Part shown: positions 30,501-37,972 of the stretch, piece by piece
How positions within the stretch are numbered: the stretch's first letter is position 1
Layout: each line of letters starts with the position of its first letter
Assembly (NCBI RefSeq): GCF_001039355.2
Contig: NW_019775869.1
Coordinates: 1-64,000 of the forward strand
From: Lingula anatina
Taxonomy: Eukaryota > Brachiopoda > Lingulata > Lingulida > Lingulidae
Direction: 5' to 3'
DNA: 64,000 nucleotides
Made by a program: the position numbers and the translations under genes
Notes under the pieces: generated by a model
What the model was told of the DNA's origin: nothing
Databases searched by the model: none
Seen by the model: only the letters and a program-made list of their open reading frames with translations

Positions 30501-32225
30501 TTAGCCACATTCCTCTGATGAAAGATTACTCCTTATTTTCTCCTTATAAGAAAGATGATTTTTAATCTGCGTCCCGAGAAAGAAAAGTGCAAAGAAATAG
30601 TACAAGCAGGTTCCATTGTTTACTATGCAAATATCCGAAACAGGCGGCATTCAAAGTGCTCAGCAAGCACAATATAGATTTTTGTTCAATAAGTGGTCTT
30701 GAAGGCTGTTCGCGCCTTTTGCTCTGATTTTAGCAAAATCAATAAGCTCTCAATAGTAATAAATGTATGTCAAAGAGGTCCTCCAGCAATAGTAGATAAA
30801 GTGGAAGTTTTGTAAACACTTGTTTTAAATCATATTTTGAACAAAAACACTGACTCAGAACCAATGAAGTAAAACTGATTTAATACTGTTCTGGCTGTCT
30901 ACACAATAGAGCTGTACAATATTCACTTGAATAGCTATGCATGGGGCTGCAATCCAGACCTACAACAGAGCACAATAGAACTGCCTTCTATACTATTCCA
31001 TAGAAGCCTAAGTGGAAACAGTGATCTCAGTGCACTTGATTGCACTGCTTCCAAACTTTCCATAGTCAAAAATACCACACTAGATTAAGATCTCCGATAA
31101 TTTGGCTGTCTTGTATTCATTTATCTTAGTTCATTATAAACAAGTTTATCTTCACCCTGATAAAGATGCATCTAAGTGTTTTAAACAAAACAGAACTGAG
31201 ACATCTCTCCTGTCTTGCCCAGTCAAACAAAAATTATGCTAAAATTCAACTTTTCCCCTCATTTAAGTGCATGCTTTAAATTGGGAGCTGAGAAGGGAAA
31301 GCAAATTTCCTCAACTGGGGTCACTAACACACGCTAATTTGGAAGGTAAACATGACCATGAAAGGAGGGCAGCCAGTAAGAACATCTGTACACCGAACTA
31401 TGGGTTAACTTTTCATAAACTGTTGGTTGGTCTCACTTTAACATCAATGTGTTTTCAGACTTACATAAAGTTCTAATTTCTACGAAGAGATGTGAAGAAC
31501 ACTTTTAGAAGGCCATTCCTGTGCACACTATCAAGACTATCAAGCTTACACCTTTAACTTACACACGATGTAAAATTACCACCTTTTAAGTAACAAAATG
31601 TAAAGGCAAATGAAATTTTTTAACAACAAGGAAAACTAAAAAACTTGATATCACAACCTTTAACGCTCTACCATCTAACAAATGGGAAATATTCCTCCGT
31701 CCCTTTTACCTGGTTAACAAACATGTTTTGTACACCTTGATTACCTTCAAAATATCACTAGGGGCTTGTTACTTGGTAATTGTAGTGGGAAGTATAAAAG
31801 ATGGTCCTAAATCTCTAATATGAACATGCATGTCATAAATACTAAGTACCCTGCCAGCCACCTAAGATGTCTCGAGATCCCTTTGGTGAAAACACGATTT
31901 GTACATATTAAACGTTCAAAAATAACGATAGAATCAAGACAATAACTTATAGATAAATATTTAGAAAAGTAACATGCGAAGTGATGTACAACATATTCCT
32001 AAAGGTGATACACCTGAAGTTTAGATCCGATCTTAAAAACTTCATTTTTCCTTCTAATTTCAGAACTTTTGAATTGATTTCAATTCTCCGAACTTTCAAA
32101 AAACACTATAAAAAGTATTTAAAATACTTACTGTGTTTAGACAGCTTATTCTTGTTAAGGATCTTCTGTATACTAATTAAATCCTGGTCCTTAACGGCCT
32201 GCAGCAGTTCAAAATCTTTCCCCAT
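438..32225 (-). CDS. CASKIN: CASKIN orthologue, 5' part (N-terminus and six ankyrin repeats)
   Basis: Seven minus-strand exons (32225-32132, 20368-20317, 13321-13224, 12835-12690, 7010-6915, 2743-2613, 546-438) splice with matching phases into 242 codons without a stop. The protein starts [11 protein letters not shown], runs through a K-x-I-G-S-T-K-R segment and then has six ankyrin repeats. Hallmarks of Caskin rather than ANKS1 are the KLIGSTK linker, [15 protein letters not shown], the long insertion in repeat 5 before [10 protein letters not shown], and [10 protein letters not shown]. In vertebrates Caskins are presynaptic or cytoplasmic scaffolds with ankyrin, SH3 and two SAM domains and bind the CaM-kinase domain of CASK. 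The SH3, SAM and proline-rich tail must lie left of position 1, so the gene is cut by the window edge. The family call is confident; functional detail is transferred from the family. Confidence 0.93.
547..2612 (-). other. CASKIN intron 6
   Basis: 2,066-bp intron. It contains a short (ACAG)n/(ATAG)n microsatellite near 2097-2122 and a (TCCAG)n-like stretch near 2343-2365. No other coding or repeat structure was recognised. Confidence 0.85.
2613..2743 (-). CDS. CASKIN: CASKIN exon 6 (ankyrin repeats 4-5 with family insertion)
   Basis: A 131-nt exon (acceptor TGTTCCAG, donor GTAAGC). It encodes [15 protein letters not shown], a short acidic insertion ([13 protein letters not shown]), then [14 protein letters not shown]. 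The insertion between repeats is a Caskin signature. The usual TPLH/SPLH proline of the repeat is replaced by Gly (TGLH). Confidence 0.93.
2744..6914 (-). other. CASKIN intron 5
   Basis: 4,171-bp AT-rich intron. The only structure seen is a 28-bp tandem duplication at 5953-6008 and a T-run near 5630-5648. The reading frames in it are short and have no recognisable family. Confidence 0.85.
5953..6008. repeat. 28-bp tandem duplication
   Basis: Two adjacent, nearly identical units beginning ATTCACCTCTGTGTTTTTGT, period 28, inside CASKIN intron 5. A recent slippage-type duplication. Confidence 0.85.
6915..7010 (-). CDS. CASKIN: CASKIN exon 5 (ankyrin repeats 3-4)
   Basis: A 96-nt phase 0-0 exon (acceptor CTCTGCAG, donor GTAAGG). 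It encodes [19 protein letters not shown] and then [13 protein letters not shown]. The [11 protein letters not shown] motif is characteristic of Caskin repeat 4. Confidence 0.94.
9510..9767. mobile_element. Foldback MITE, family A copy 1
   Basis: About 258 bp with imperfect terminal inverted arms of roughly 48 bp: the left end AGACCCCATCCCCATACC pairs with the right end GGTATTGGAGCAGGGTCT. Inside are GATCGATCTA-like boxes and an inner palindrome (GCTTAAGCAGCTTAG). Related in layout and sequence to copies at 19690, 36975 and 42255. No coding capacity, so non-autonomous. The right flank TAA fits a 3-bp TTA/TAA target, which would suggest a PIF/Harbinger-type origin (inference). Confidence 0.75.
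10333..10500. mobile_element. hAT-like MITE
   Basis: About 168 bp with terminal inverted repeats CAGGGGCGGAT at the left and GGATCCGCCCCTG at the right, flanked by TCTAA on both sides. The CAGGGGCGG terminus is typical of hAT-superfamily elements. It encodes nothing. Its subterminal regions contain further inverted GTCTTCC/GGAAGAC motifs. A second assembled copy at 11065-11232 belongs to the artefactual duplication. A diverged relative lies at 36889-37314. Confidence 0.75.
11065..11232. mobile_element. hAT-like MITE (duplicate image)
   Basis: Identical to 10333-10500, with the same TCTAA flanks, inside the second half of the single-N duplication. Probably the same genomic insertion represented twice. 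Confidence 0.7.
12690..12835 (-). CDS. CASKIN: CASKIN exon 4 (ankyrin repeats 2-3)
   Basis: A 146-nt exon (acceptor TTTGCAG, donor GTGAGT). It encodes [20 protein letters not shown] and, further on, [14 protein letters not shown], spanning repeat 2 and the start of repeat 3. Ends in phase 0. Confidence 0.95.
12836..13223 (-). other. CASKIN intron 3
   Basis: 388-bp AT-rich intron with phase 1 junctions. It contains no notable feature. Confidence 0.9.
13224..13321 (-). CDS. CASKIN: CASKIN exon 3 (ankyrin repeat 1)
   Basis: A 98-nt exon with acceptor TATTCCAG and donor GTACAG. It encodes [20 protein letters not shown] followed by [12 protein letters not shown], a canonical ankyrin helix-turn-helix with the Caskin-type [10 protein letters not shown] loop. 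It is joined by a short 388-bp intron to exon 4. Confidence 0.95.
19690..19946. mobile_element. Foldback MITE, family A copy 2
   Basis: The left end (AGCATTCCCAGAG) and the right end (GATGGGAACCCAGTCT, followed by TTA) form the terminal arms. Internal arms CTTAAGTGGCTTAGATGTCTG and CAGACATCTAAGCCACTTAAG are a near-perfect inverted repeat. Shares the GTAGGCA/AGCTG/GGGGGTAATT core with the other copies. Confidence 0.75.
20058..20150. mobile_element. Family B MITE, truncated half-copy
   Basis: Contains CAGAACAGATGATCCGTGGAC and then CTAACTGATCTGCCGATG and AATATGGCTGACCCCACT, matching the left arm of the element at 24205. The second arm is absent, so it is a truncated copy. Confidence 0.65.
20317..20368 (-). 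CDS. CASKIN: CASKIN exon 2 (linker before ankyrin repeat 1)
   Basis: A 52-nt exon between acceptor TTTTTCAG and donor GTAAGC. Joined to exon 1 it reads [18 protein letters not shown], the conserved Caskin segment leading into the first ankyrin repeat. Phase 1 in, phase 0 plus two bases out. It is too short for ORF finding and was identified by conserved sequence and phase. Confidence 0.9.
20464..20491. repeat. (GT)n/(GC)n microsatellite
   Basis: Alternating GT units running into GCGCGTGCGCGC. The alternating purine-pyrimidine tract could adopt Z-DNA (inference). Confidence 0.9.
21660..21778. other. Assembly gap (97 N) with adjoining C18 run
   Basis: N from 21660 to 21756, then AAAA and 18 C. 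The homopolymer is the likely reason the assembly broke here. Confidence 0.95.
21961..21999. repeat. (CTGT)n microsatellite
   Basis: Tetranucleotide repeat with one TTTA interruption, in CASKIN intron 1. Confidence 0.9.
24205..24487. mobile_element. Family B long-TIR MITE, full copy
   Basis: About 283 bp in which nearly the whole left half reappears inverted in the right half. The ends pair as GGGCGCATTTAGAACAGATG against CATCTTGGTCTGAATGCGCTT. The inner boxes ACTAAATATGGCCGA and TCGGCCATATTTAGT also pair. No coding capacity. Target duplication is not clear. Related copies are at 37497 and, truncated, at 20058. Confidence 0.78.
27095..27557. repeat. 89-bp duplicated block around two single-N joins (probable assembly artefact)
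   Basis: The stretch GGCAGCCTTTGAGCTATATC to AGAAATCTCT ends at the N at 27189 and reappears directly after the N at 27468. Both copies begin in a G-run. The intervening 27190-27467 may be a misplaced or alternative-haplotype contig. Confidence 0.75.
32132..32225 (-). CDS. CASKIN: CASKIN exon 1 (start codon)
   Basis: The ATG at 32225-32223 has A at -3 and G at +4, a strong Kozak context. It opens [16 protein letters not shown], matching the family's MGKE-type N-terminus. The exon ends at 32132 before donor GTAAGT (32131-32126), leaving phase 1. An untranslated 5' exon part continues upstream, but its extent cannot be seen. Confidence 0.92.
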
Positions 32226-32560
32226 GTTGCCGAATCAAGTGCTGATTAACGAAACGAAATATTTACGACCACATTTGGTCGTCACTTGAAATCACGTTTT
32301 ATGACAGAAGTGTAAAGAAAATCTCTTCTAATTCTTAATCCAATGCTTTTCCCTATTTGAATAACATGTTTTATCCTTCGTATAGCTCCCAAGATCAAGT
32401 TCTTCGCTGGAGTGAAGTTTAAATCTCCCAGAATATTGGCGGCCTGGCGTAGTGTTGTTGATCTCTCCCTTGGGGTTACTCATTTCCGGTTGACATGCTC
32501 ACTCGGCCACTTCTGACGTCACAATGTGAACACAGGTGCTTGCTGCTTTCTGCTGTGATT
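32226..32560 (-). promoter_or_regulatory. Probable CASKIN 5' UTR/promoter with CRE and ETS-type sites
   Basis: Sequence immediately upstream of the CASKIN ATG, locally less AT-rich (CGGCCTGGCG, CACTCGGCCAC) than its surroundings. It contains a perfect palindromic CRE, TGACGTCA, at 32514-32521 and an ETS-type core TTCCGG (CCGGAA on the gene strand) at 32484-32489, about 260-300 bp from the start codon. The transcription start is unknown; the promoter role is inferred from position and motifs. Confidence 0.5.
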
Positions 32561-32654
32561 GCCAGTGTCATGGATGCGATAGATGTGACAAGGACCTGCA
32601 TATTTGTAAACTGATTGAGACTGATTGAGACAGGGAAAGGTCATCTCACCTCTC

Positions 32655-33057
32655 TCCTAACGCTGGGAAAGAAAAGTGCGAAACGAAAGTCGCTCAATCT
32701 CTAAAGGAACAAAGCTATATCATTGAGACCATAAAATTTTATTTTTTTGCAATATTTTTTGATTTAAAAAAAAAAACATTCTGACGAGTTCAGAGTGCAC
32801 GTAAACATTTGTTGAACACGTACGCGCGCAATGATTTTTCATACACACAATCTAAACAAACTAATGTATATGCCACTGTAGCCATTAAAAAAATATAGTT
32901 AAGCTGATAGAATGTAATCTTGGTTGGAAACCAGGGTTTTTTAAAATCCCATTTTATTATTATTATTTGGGGAGGGGAGAGAAGAAGGGAGTGTTACCCT
33001 CTTTCACAAAAGCCAATTTGGCAAAGGTGCCGTATTAGTACATCTTGATTTGATTTT
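32655..33057. repeat. Diverged direct duplication, unit Z copy 1
   Basis: Shares GCGAAACGAAAGT, AGGAACAAAG, TTTTTGCAATA and a CACAAAAGCCAATTTGGCAAA-like block, in the same order, with 35760-36160. By eye about 70% similar over the aligned blocks. Confidence 0.6.
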
Positions 33058-33141
33058 AGACAGAAGAACTAGTGCATCACTACGTGGATCCATGGATTTT
33101 AAAGGATTCTACGCCATTTGGAGATAGGGCCAACGACCTTC

Positions 33142-33236
33142 ATCCATTGTGCAATGAATGTGCTCTCAACTACCACAATTGTACAACCTTGATCCATTGT
33201 GCAATGAATGTGCTCTCAACTACTACAATTGTACAG
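33142..33236. repeat. 50-bp tandem duplication
   Basis: Two units starting ATCCATTGTGCAATGAATGT, exact period 50, differing at few positions (ACTACCACAATT against ACTACTACAATT). Confidence 0.9.
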
Positions 33237-33501
33237 TCCTTGTCGGCGATCTCTGAGTGCTTTGCTAGCTTTTAATTTTTTTTAATATATATAATTGCTC
33301 GGATAATTTTTTCAGGCTGTTTTCATAACTGTGAATAGTTTGGTTTCGGGACTATAAGCAAGATAAAAATTCAACAAGCCTTCATTGGTATATGTATAAA
33401 CTGCCATCTGCATACTAAATATATTAAGTTGACTGACACTAATATAAGGATGTTGGGCCCATGTTGGAATGTTTTCTTTGGCTTATCAACCTTTGGCCAA
33501 T

Positions 33502-33563
33502 ATTGGGCCAATGTTGGTATGCCAACGGAAATATTCGTGTTGGCATACCAACATTGGCCCAAT
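33502..33563. repeat. 25-bp perfect inverted repeat (hairpin)
   Basis: The arm at 33502-33526 (ATTGGGCCAATGTTGGTATG and on) is the exact reverse complement of 33539-33563, with a 12-nt loop. Nearby TTGGGCCCATGTTGG and TTTGGCCAATATTGGGCC echo the same motif, suggesting a remnant of a palindromic repeat family. Confidence 0.85.
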
Positions 33564-34444
33564 GTCATAAAGCTATCAAGCAGAACTTTTTTTTCTAACT
33601 CGTATTTATCTTTTTCTTTTTTTTTTTATCTCAGTGATAAGTTAAAATTTTTTTCTAAAGAAAGAACAAGTTAACTTGCTGTTTCCGAAAGTTATTTTAT
33701 TGAATCTCAGTCAGTGCACCGTCAATACACTCCTCAATCGAAACAATACAATTGAGAATAGTGGAAGTAACCGTCTGGAAGCAACTGCCTGGAACTAACT
33801 GCCTGAAGGCGACTGTATCCGTCAATGAATGCATATGAACGAAGGTGAGAGTAAAAGTAAGTGTAAGTAATAAATAAGTAAGTAAGTGAGTGAATAAGTG
33901 TTGTTATATCTTTTTGACTACTGGTACCACGTCGAAACGATAGCCAAAACCCCAATTTCCATGTATCTTACGTGTATTCTACTCCCAAATTTGCATACCC
34001 CCAGATGCATAACTCCAAGCAGCTTAATTTATGTACTTCCAGGATTTGCCTGTAACTAGTTTACTCACTAGTTTACTTGATATACTAAATATATCAACAG
34101 TTCCTATTACATATCAATGAAGTAACGATATCCATTGCAGGACATATTCCAGTAACCTTCCAGCTTGTACTAAAGGTCAAATTTTAAAATTCCTACTACC
34201 TAACGTATGTTACTCATTTCGTCAGTACACCAGAGACATTTATCATGTTCGATTCATTTTCACAAATGATTTTAAGTTGCAACAAATTTTTCAAAATTAT
34301 CATTATAATTCAAACATTGATATTCCTTCAAAACCAACATGCATAAATAAAACCAGTATAATACAGCTGACAACTAGCCAATGACAGTTGTTACCGTTTT
34401 TTTTTTTTTTTTTTTTTAAGGAAATACAAATTTTGCCGTTCAAA

Positions 34445-34771
34445 TCACAAGACAAGAACTCCAGCCATATTAATAAAGCTCTTAGGTGAGGTGAATATTT
34501 CTTTATACATGTAGATCCCGTGCCATTCTTTCAAAAACCGCAAGAACTTTCTCCCTTCTCTGACAATATCCGCTGACGTTCTGCCTAAATCCTGGTGGGT
34601 TTTATCCCACTGCTGTTGGGAGAATTCACCAAAAAAGCCATCACTCAACAACGAGTAAATGATCGGAGTGGCAACTCTGCTGTTAACACTCTTTGTCTTC
34701 AGGTTACCGGCGTGCTTGTAGGCCACTGTTAGCTCAGTCAAGAGGAGCAAGGAAAATGACCACAGTATTCG
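34445..34771 (-). CDS. Exon-like orphan ORF with hydrophobic N-terminus
   Basis: An open frame of 108 codons from a TTTTTTTAG acceptor-like site (exon base 34771) to TGA at 34445. It begins RILWSFSLLLLTELTVAY, which resembles a signal peptide core, then has a mixed soluble-like composition (SDGFFGEFSQQQWDKTHQD). There is no in-frame ATG near the start, so if real it is a downstream exon or a decayed gene fragment. I recognise no family. It sits between two unrelated genes in repeat-rich DNA. Confidence 0.25.
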   Translation of the reverse strand, partial: RILWSFSLLLLTELTVAYKHAGNLKTKSVNSRVATPIIYSLLSDGFFGEFSQQQWDKTHQDLGRTSADIVREGRKFLRFLKEWHGIYMYKEIFTSPKSFINMAGVLVL

Positions 34772-34784
34772 CTAAAAAAAGCAC

Positions 34785-35345
34785 AGGCGTATAAAAAAAC
34801 GCATTTAAATTTTAGATTTAATCTATTATTGGACTGTCCTCAAATGGACCTATCTACGCCAGACTTATCATATTATGAAAGATGGGGAACAACTTCGTTT
34901 ACTTTCTGGAACAAACTCTAAAGTTTTCCATCACCCTTCAGCTCTAAAATGTAATGGAACAAGCTGCTTAAAAATCTTCATTTACGCCATCATAAAGACG
35001 TCATTCTAAAATGCTTCTAACCTTACCATTTTAGACTAGACTGTGTCTTATCTGCAAATAGCCGTATATGCGACCAATATATATCACTGAGAGTCCGTTA
35101 GAGATGAGTTTCTTTCATTTATGGTTTGTTTTGCGAAGTGCTTGGTTTATAAATCCGTTTATCAGTTGCTATACAGTTTAGAATCATAGTTTTTGCTACT
35201 GACGGGATAGCCATTAACATGCAAAATGATAATAAATGTTCTGGTCAGACTTTTCTTTCTAAAAGGCATTAATTTAAACAATAGTATTCAGATACGGTTA
35301 AAGATAGTGCTCATCAAACTTGGTTGATGAATCCTTTGTTAAAGT
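34785..35345. repeat. Diverged direct duplication, unit Y copy 1
   Basis: About 560 bp highly similar to 36373-36888 plus 37318-37400, from GGCGTATAAAAAAACGCATT to GGTTAAAGATAGTGCTCATC. It lacks the MITE inserted in copy 2 and so preserves the empty site at GGTCAGAC (about 35245). It also carries about 47 bp near 34980-35030 that is missing from copy 2. Confidence 0.85.
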
Positions 35346-35759
35346 TGGTATTATTTATTTCATACATTCATACATGCAAACAAGAACTTAAGGATTTTGT
35401 AACCCTTATTATCATCCAGGTACCGAAAATGAGTTTTTTCCTGCATCTAAATATTGAAAAATGCGTCTATATTTGTGCTGATTTGAAACAATGAAAAAAC
35501 ACTCCAAAATATAAAATACCGGTGTTTATATTTTTCGTCGCAATGTATCAGCATAGGCAACTCAAAACTATAATCGAGTAAGTTTGCTCAGTCGAACCGA
35601 TAGCTGGATTGTCCATGCTGTCTTAGGAGACTCCAGAACTCCCAGCCAGAGAAATAAACGTAGAGGACGGTCAGTTTGTAGTTGAGCTCTGGAAAACTTA
35701 CCATAGCCGTTGTGTTACCTGCTGTAGAAGTAACTCACACTAGTACCCCTGTGATAGTT

Positions 35760-36160
35760 GTATGCATGAGAAAGAATGTTGCGAAACGAAAGTGGTTCAA
35801 TTATTTTAGGAACAAAGTGTTACCCTTGAGATGAAACAGTGACAAAAGATTAATTTTTGCAATAGTTATCTTCCGAAGTATTCCATAAGATCATAATTTA
35901 TGTAAATTAAAGCTATGTAGGGCAAAGCTATTGATTTTGCATTTATAAAACCGAAACAAACTACAAAAAATTAACTTGGTTTCGTAAGTGCGAGTCCAAA
36001 GATTAAACTGCAACATGAGCAAATAACCACTTAAGCCATCTGTTAAGATTTCAAAGTTTATTAGAAAGAATATAGACGAAGAGATGAAGAGCGAAAAAGG
36101 AAATAGTTACCCATTTCACCAAAGCCCATTTAGCAAATAATATATGCATTTTGATTAATT
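35760..36160. repeat. Diverged direct duplication, unit Z copy 2
   Basis: Counterpart of 32655-33057, about 3.1 kb downstream in the same orientation. Together with unit Y this gives the order Z-Y-Z-Y, i.e. a decayed tandem duplication of a multi-kb segment. Confidence 0.6.
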
Positions 36161-36380
36161 CCTGCCGTAATATATTTTCCAGTGCAAGTCGTACATGCAT
36201 TACGTAGGTCTACTTCTCGCAATAGATGGGGCATTACTATCAATAATATAATAAAATTATATTCATTTTAATGAAATATACTTTCAAGAAAAAACCAAAA
36301 TTATGTATGGATGGGATGTTTCAAAAGGGAAAGCAAATTAAAAGACTTCAAAAAAGCAAAGAATTGACGCAGAGGCGTAT

Positions 36381-36381
<1 letters not shown>

Positions 36382-36472
<91 letters not shown>
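36382..36472. repeat. A91 homopolymer
   Basis: 91 consecutive A between GGCGTATC and CGCATTTAAATTTTAG. The duplicate at 34785-34805 has GGCGTAT then A7 then CGCATTTAAATTTTAG, so this is expansion of an internal A tract and not the poly(A) tail of a retrotransposon. Its exact length may be an assembly estimate. Confidence 0.9.
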
Positions 36473-36473
<1 letters not shown>

Positions 36474-36888
36474 GCATTTAAATTTTAGATTAAATGCATT
36501 TATTGGACTGTCCTCAAATAGATCTATCTACGCCAGACTACTATGATCTCTATTGAGAGACGGAGAACCACTTCGTTCAGTTTTATGGGAAAAACTCTAA
36601 AGTTTTCCATCACCCCTCAGGTCTGAAATGTAATGGAACAAGCTGCTTAAATATTCTTCTTTAGACTAGACTGTGTCTTATCTGCAAAAAGGCGTGTGTG
36701 CGACCAATAAATATCACTGAGAGTCCGTTAGAGACGAGTTTCTTTCATTTATGGTTTGTTTTGCGAAGTGCTTGGTTAATTAATCCGTTTATCAGTTGCT
36801 ATACAGTTTAGAATCATAGTTTTTGCTACTGACGGGATAGCCATTAACATGCCAAATGATGATAAAATGTTCAGGTCAGACAGGGGCG

Positions 36889-37314
36889 GATCCAGACATA
36901 TTTTCTGACAGTCTTCCAAATTATCTTTATGATAAATCCTCCATTTTTGACCGTCTTCCAACAGAAAAATTAGAGTGCATTCCCATAGATTTAGATCGAT
37001 CCAACTAGATCTACCTAACTCCCTGGGGGTCAACCGAGCGCGCAAGGCAATTAATTACCCCCTTACAGCTTTTAGTAGGCGGGACAGACATTTAAGCCGG
37101 TTAAGCTGACACCAGCGTCTGTTCCGCCTACTAAAAGCTGTAAGGGGGTAATTAATTGCCGTGCGCGCTCGGCTGACTGCAATTTAGCGTGAACCCCCAG
37201 GTCGATCTAAATCTTCATCTCTGGATCGATCTAAATCTCTGGGGATGCACCCTTAGATACCCGTCAATGTGAACTCGAAAATCTGACCGGAAGACCCAGA
37301 AGAACGCCCCAGAC
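36889..37314. mobile_element. hAT-like MITE (inverted relative to 10333), split by a nested element
   Basis: The outer left part CAGGGGCGGATCCAGACATA through GACCGTCTTCCAACAG and the outer right part (ACCCGTCAATGTGAACTCG to GAACGCCCCAGAC) are the two ends of the 10333 element in reverse orientation. The foldback element at 36975-37254 is inserted between them. Compared with the empty site at about 35245, the insertion lies at GGTCAGAC and left a short AGAC/CAGAC duplication. The right TIR is degenerate. Confidence 0.75.
36975..37254. mobile_element. Foldback MITE, family A copy 3 (nested)
   Basis: The ends are GTGCATTCCCATAGATTTAG and AAATCTCTGGGGATGCACCC. The inner arms CCGAGCGCGCAAGGCAATTA (left) and TAATTGCCGTGCGCGCTCGG (right) extend to about 48 bp, near-perfect, around 37037-37172. 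TTAG flanks both sides. Inserted inside the hAT-like MITE, so it is the younger of the two. Confidence 0.8.
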
Positions 37315-37496
37315 AGACTCTTCTTTTTGAAAGGCATTAATTTAAACAGGAGCATTCAGATACGGTTAAAGATAGTACTCATCAAACTTGTTTGGTGAGT
37401 TCTCGGTTCAAGTAGGTGATATTCACTTCTTGAAGAAGAGAACCCGCTTGGATGCTTCGCCCCCTAATAGGTCTACAAAATGAAAGAGACTCATCT

Positions 37497-37683
37497 CTAA
37501 GAACAGATGATCCGCAGACTAACTGATCTGCCGACCAAATATGACCAACCCACTTAAAGGTGATGCCGTTAACCCCCAGATGGTCTCCCCGCCTCCGCCG
37601 TTGCTGCAAGCGCCTTGCAATTAAATCTCAAAGCCGAGATTTTAACCATTTAATGGCGTGTGCGGAGGCAGGGAGACCACCAG
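37497..37683. mobile_element. Family B MITE, right-truncated copy
   Basis: Contains AGAACAGATGATCCGCAGAC, CCAAATATGACCAACCCACT and an inner foldback (GGTCTCCCCGCCTCCGC against GCGGAGGCAGGGAGACC). It lacks the outer right arm of the 24205 copy. The flanks are pieces of unit Y in opposite orientations (AATGAAAGAGACTCATCTCT at the left, CTCTTTCATTT at the right), implying a rearrangement. Confidence 0.65.
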
Positions 37684-37774
37684 TCTCTTTCATTTTTGAT
37701 TTGTGACGTGCTTGGTTTATTAACCCGTTTATCAGTTGCTATATTGCTCAAAGAATGCTGTAGCATGGTTACTT

Positions 37775-37972
37775 CGTTCACATGAAAAATCTATTTTCTA
37801 AAAATCTATTTTCTATTCGCGGTATCTTGTGATCACGGTCTGTGCCCTGATTACTGGCAGCGCGAGCCAGTTACTTCCAAAGCTGTAATTAATTCTCGGC
37901 TGCGCTCGGAGTGATCACAAGATACCGCGAATAGAAAATAGATTTTTAGAAAATAGATTTTTCATGTGAACG
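37775..37972. mobile_element. Foldback element with 62-bp perfect inverted repeats, family C
   Basis: The left arm 37775-37836 (CGTTCACATGAAAAATCTAT to ...TTGTGATCAC) is an exact inverted copy of 37911-37972, with a 74-bp GC-richer spacer. Each arm itself contains a direct repeat of AAATCTATTTTCT. No coding capacity, and no target duplication identified. The perfect arms suggest recent origin or gene conversion. Confidence 0.85.

Larger units (their letters stand above)
20369..32131 (-). other. CASKIN intron 1
   Basis: 11,763-bp first intron, the largest in the window. It contains a GT/GC microsatellite (20464-20491), a 97-N gap with an adjoining C-run (21660-21778), a CTGT microsatellite (21961-21999), a T-run (23325-23349), a family B MITE (24205-24487), a C-run (24747-24766) and a suspect single-N assembly join (27095-27557). 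Reading frames of up to 138 codons occur but none looks like a protein. Such a long first intron is where regulatory elements would be expected, but none can be identified here. Confidence 0.85.
36373..37400. repeat. Diverged direct duplication, unit Y copy 2 (interrupted by MITEs)
   Basis: Matches 34785-35345 but is interrupted at GGTCAGAC by the nested MITE at 36889-37314. Its short A7 tract is expanded to A91. A further partial copy (CTTTCATTT...GTGCTTGGTTTATTAA...) occurs at 37684-37745. Confidence 0.85.

Noticed and set aside
36382-36472. Poly(A) tail of a LINE/SINE or processed pseudogene
   Set aside because: The duplicate copy has the same flanks with only A7, so the tract is internal.
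36271-36546. Lysine-rich 91-codon ORF
   Set aside because: Most of it is translation of the A91 tract.
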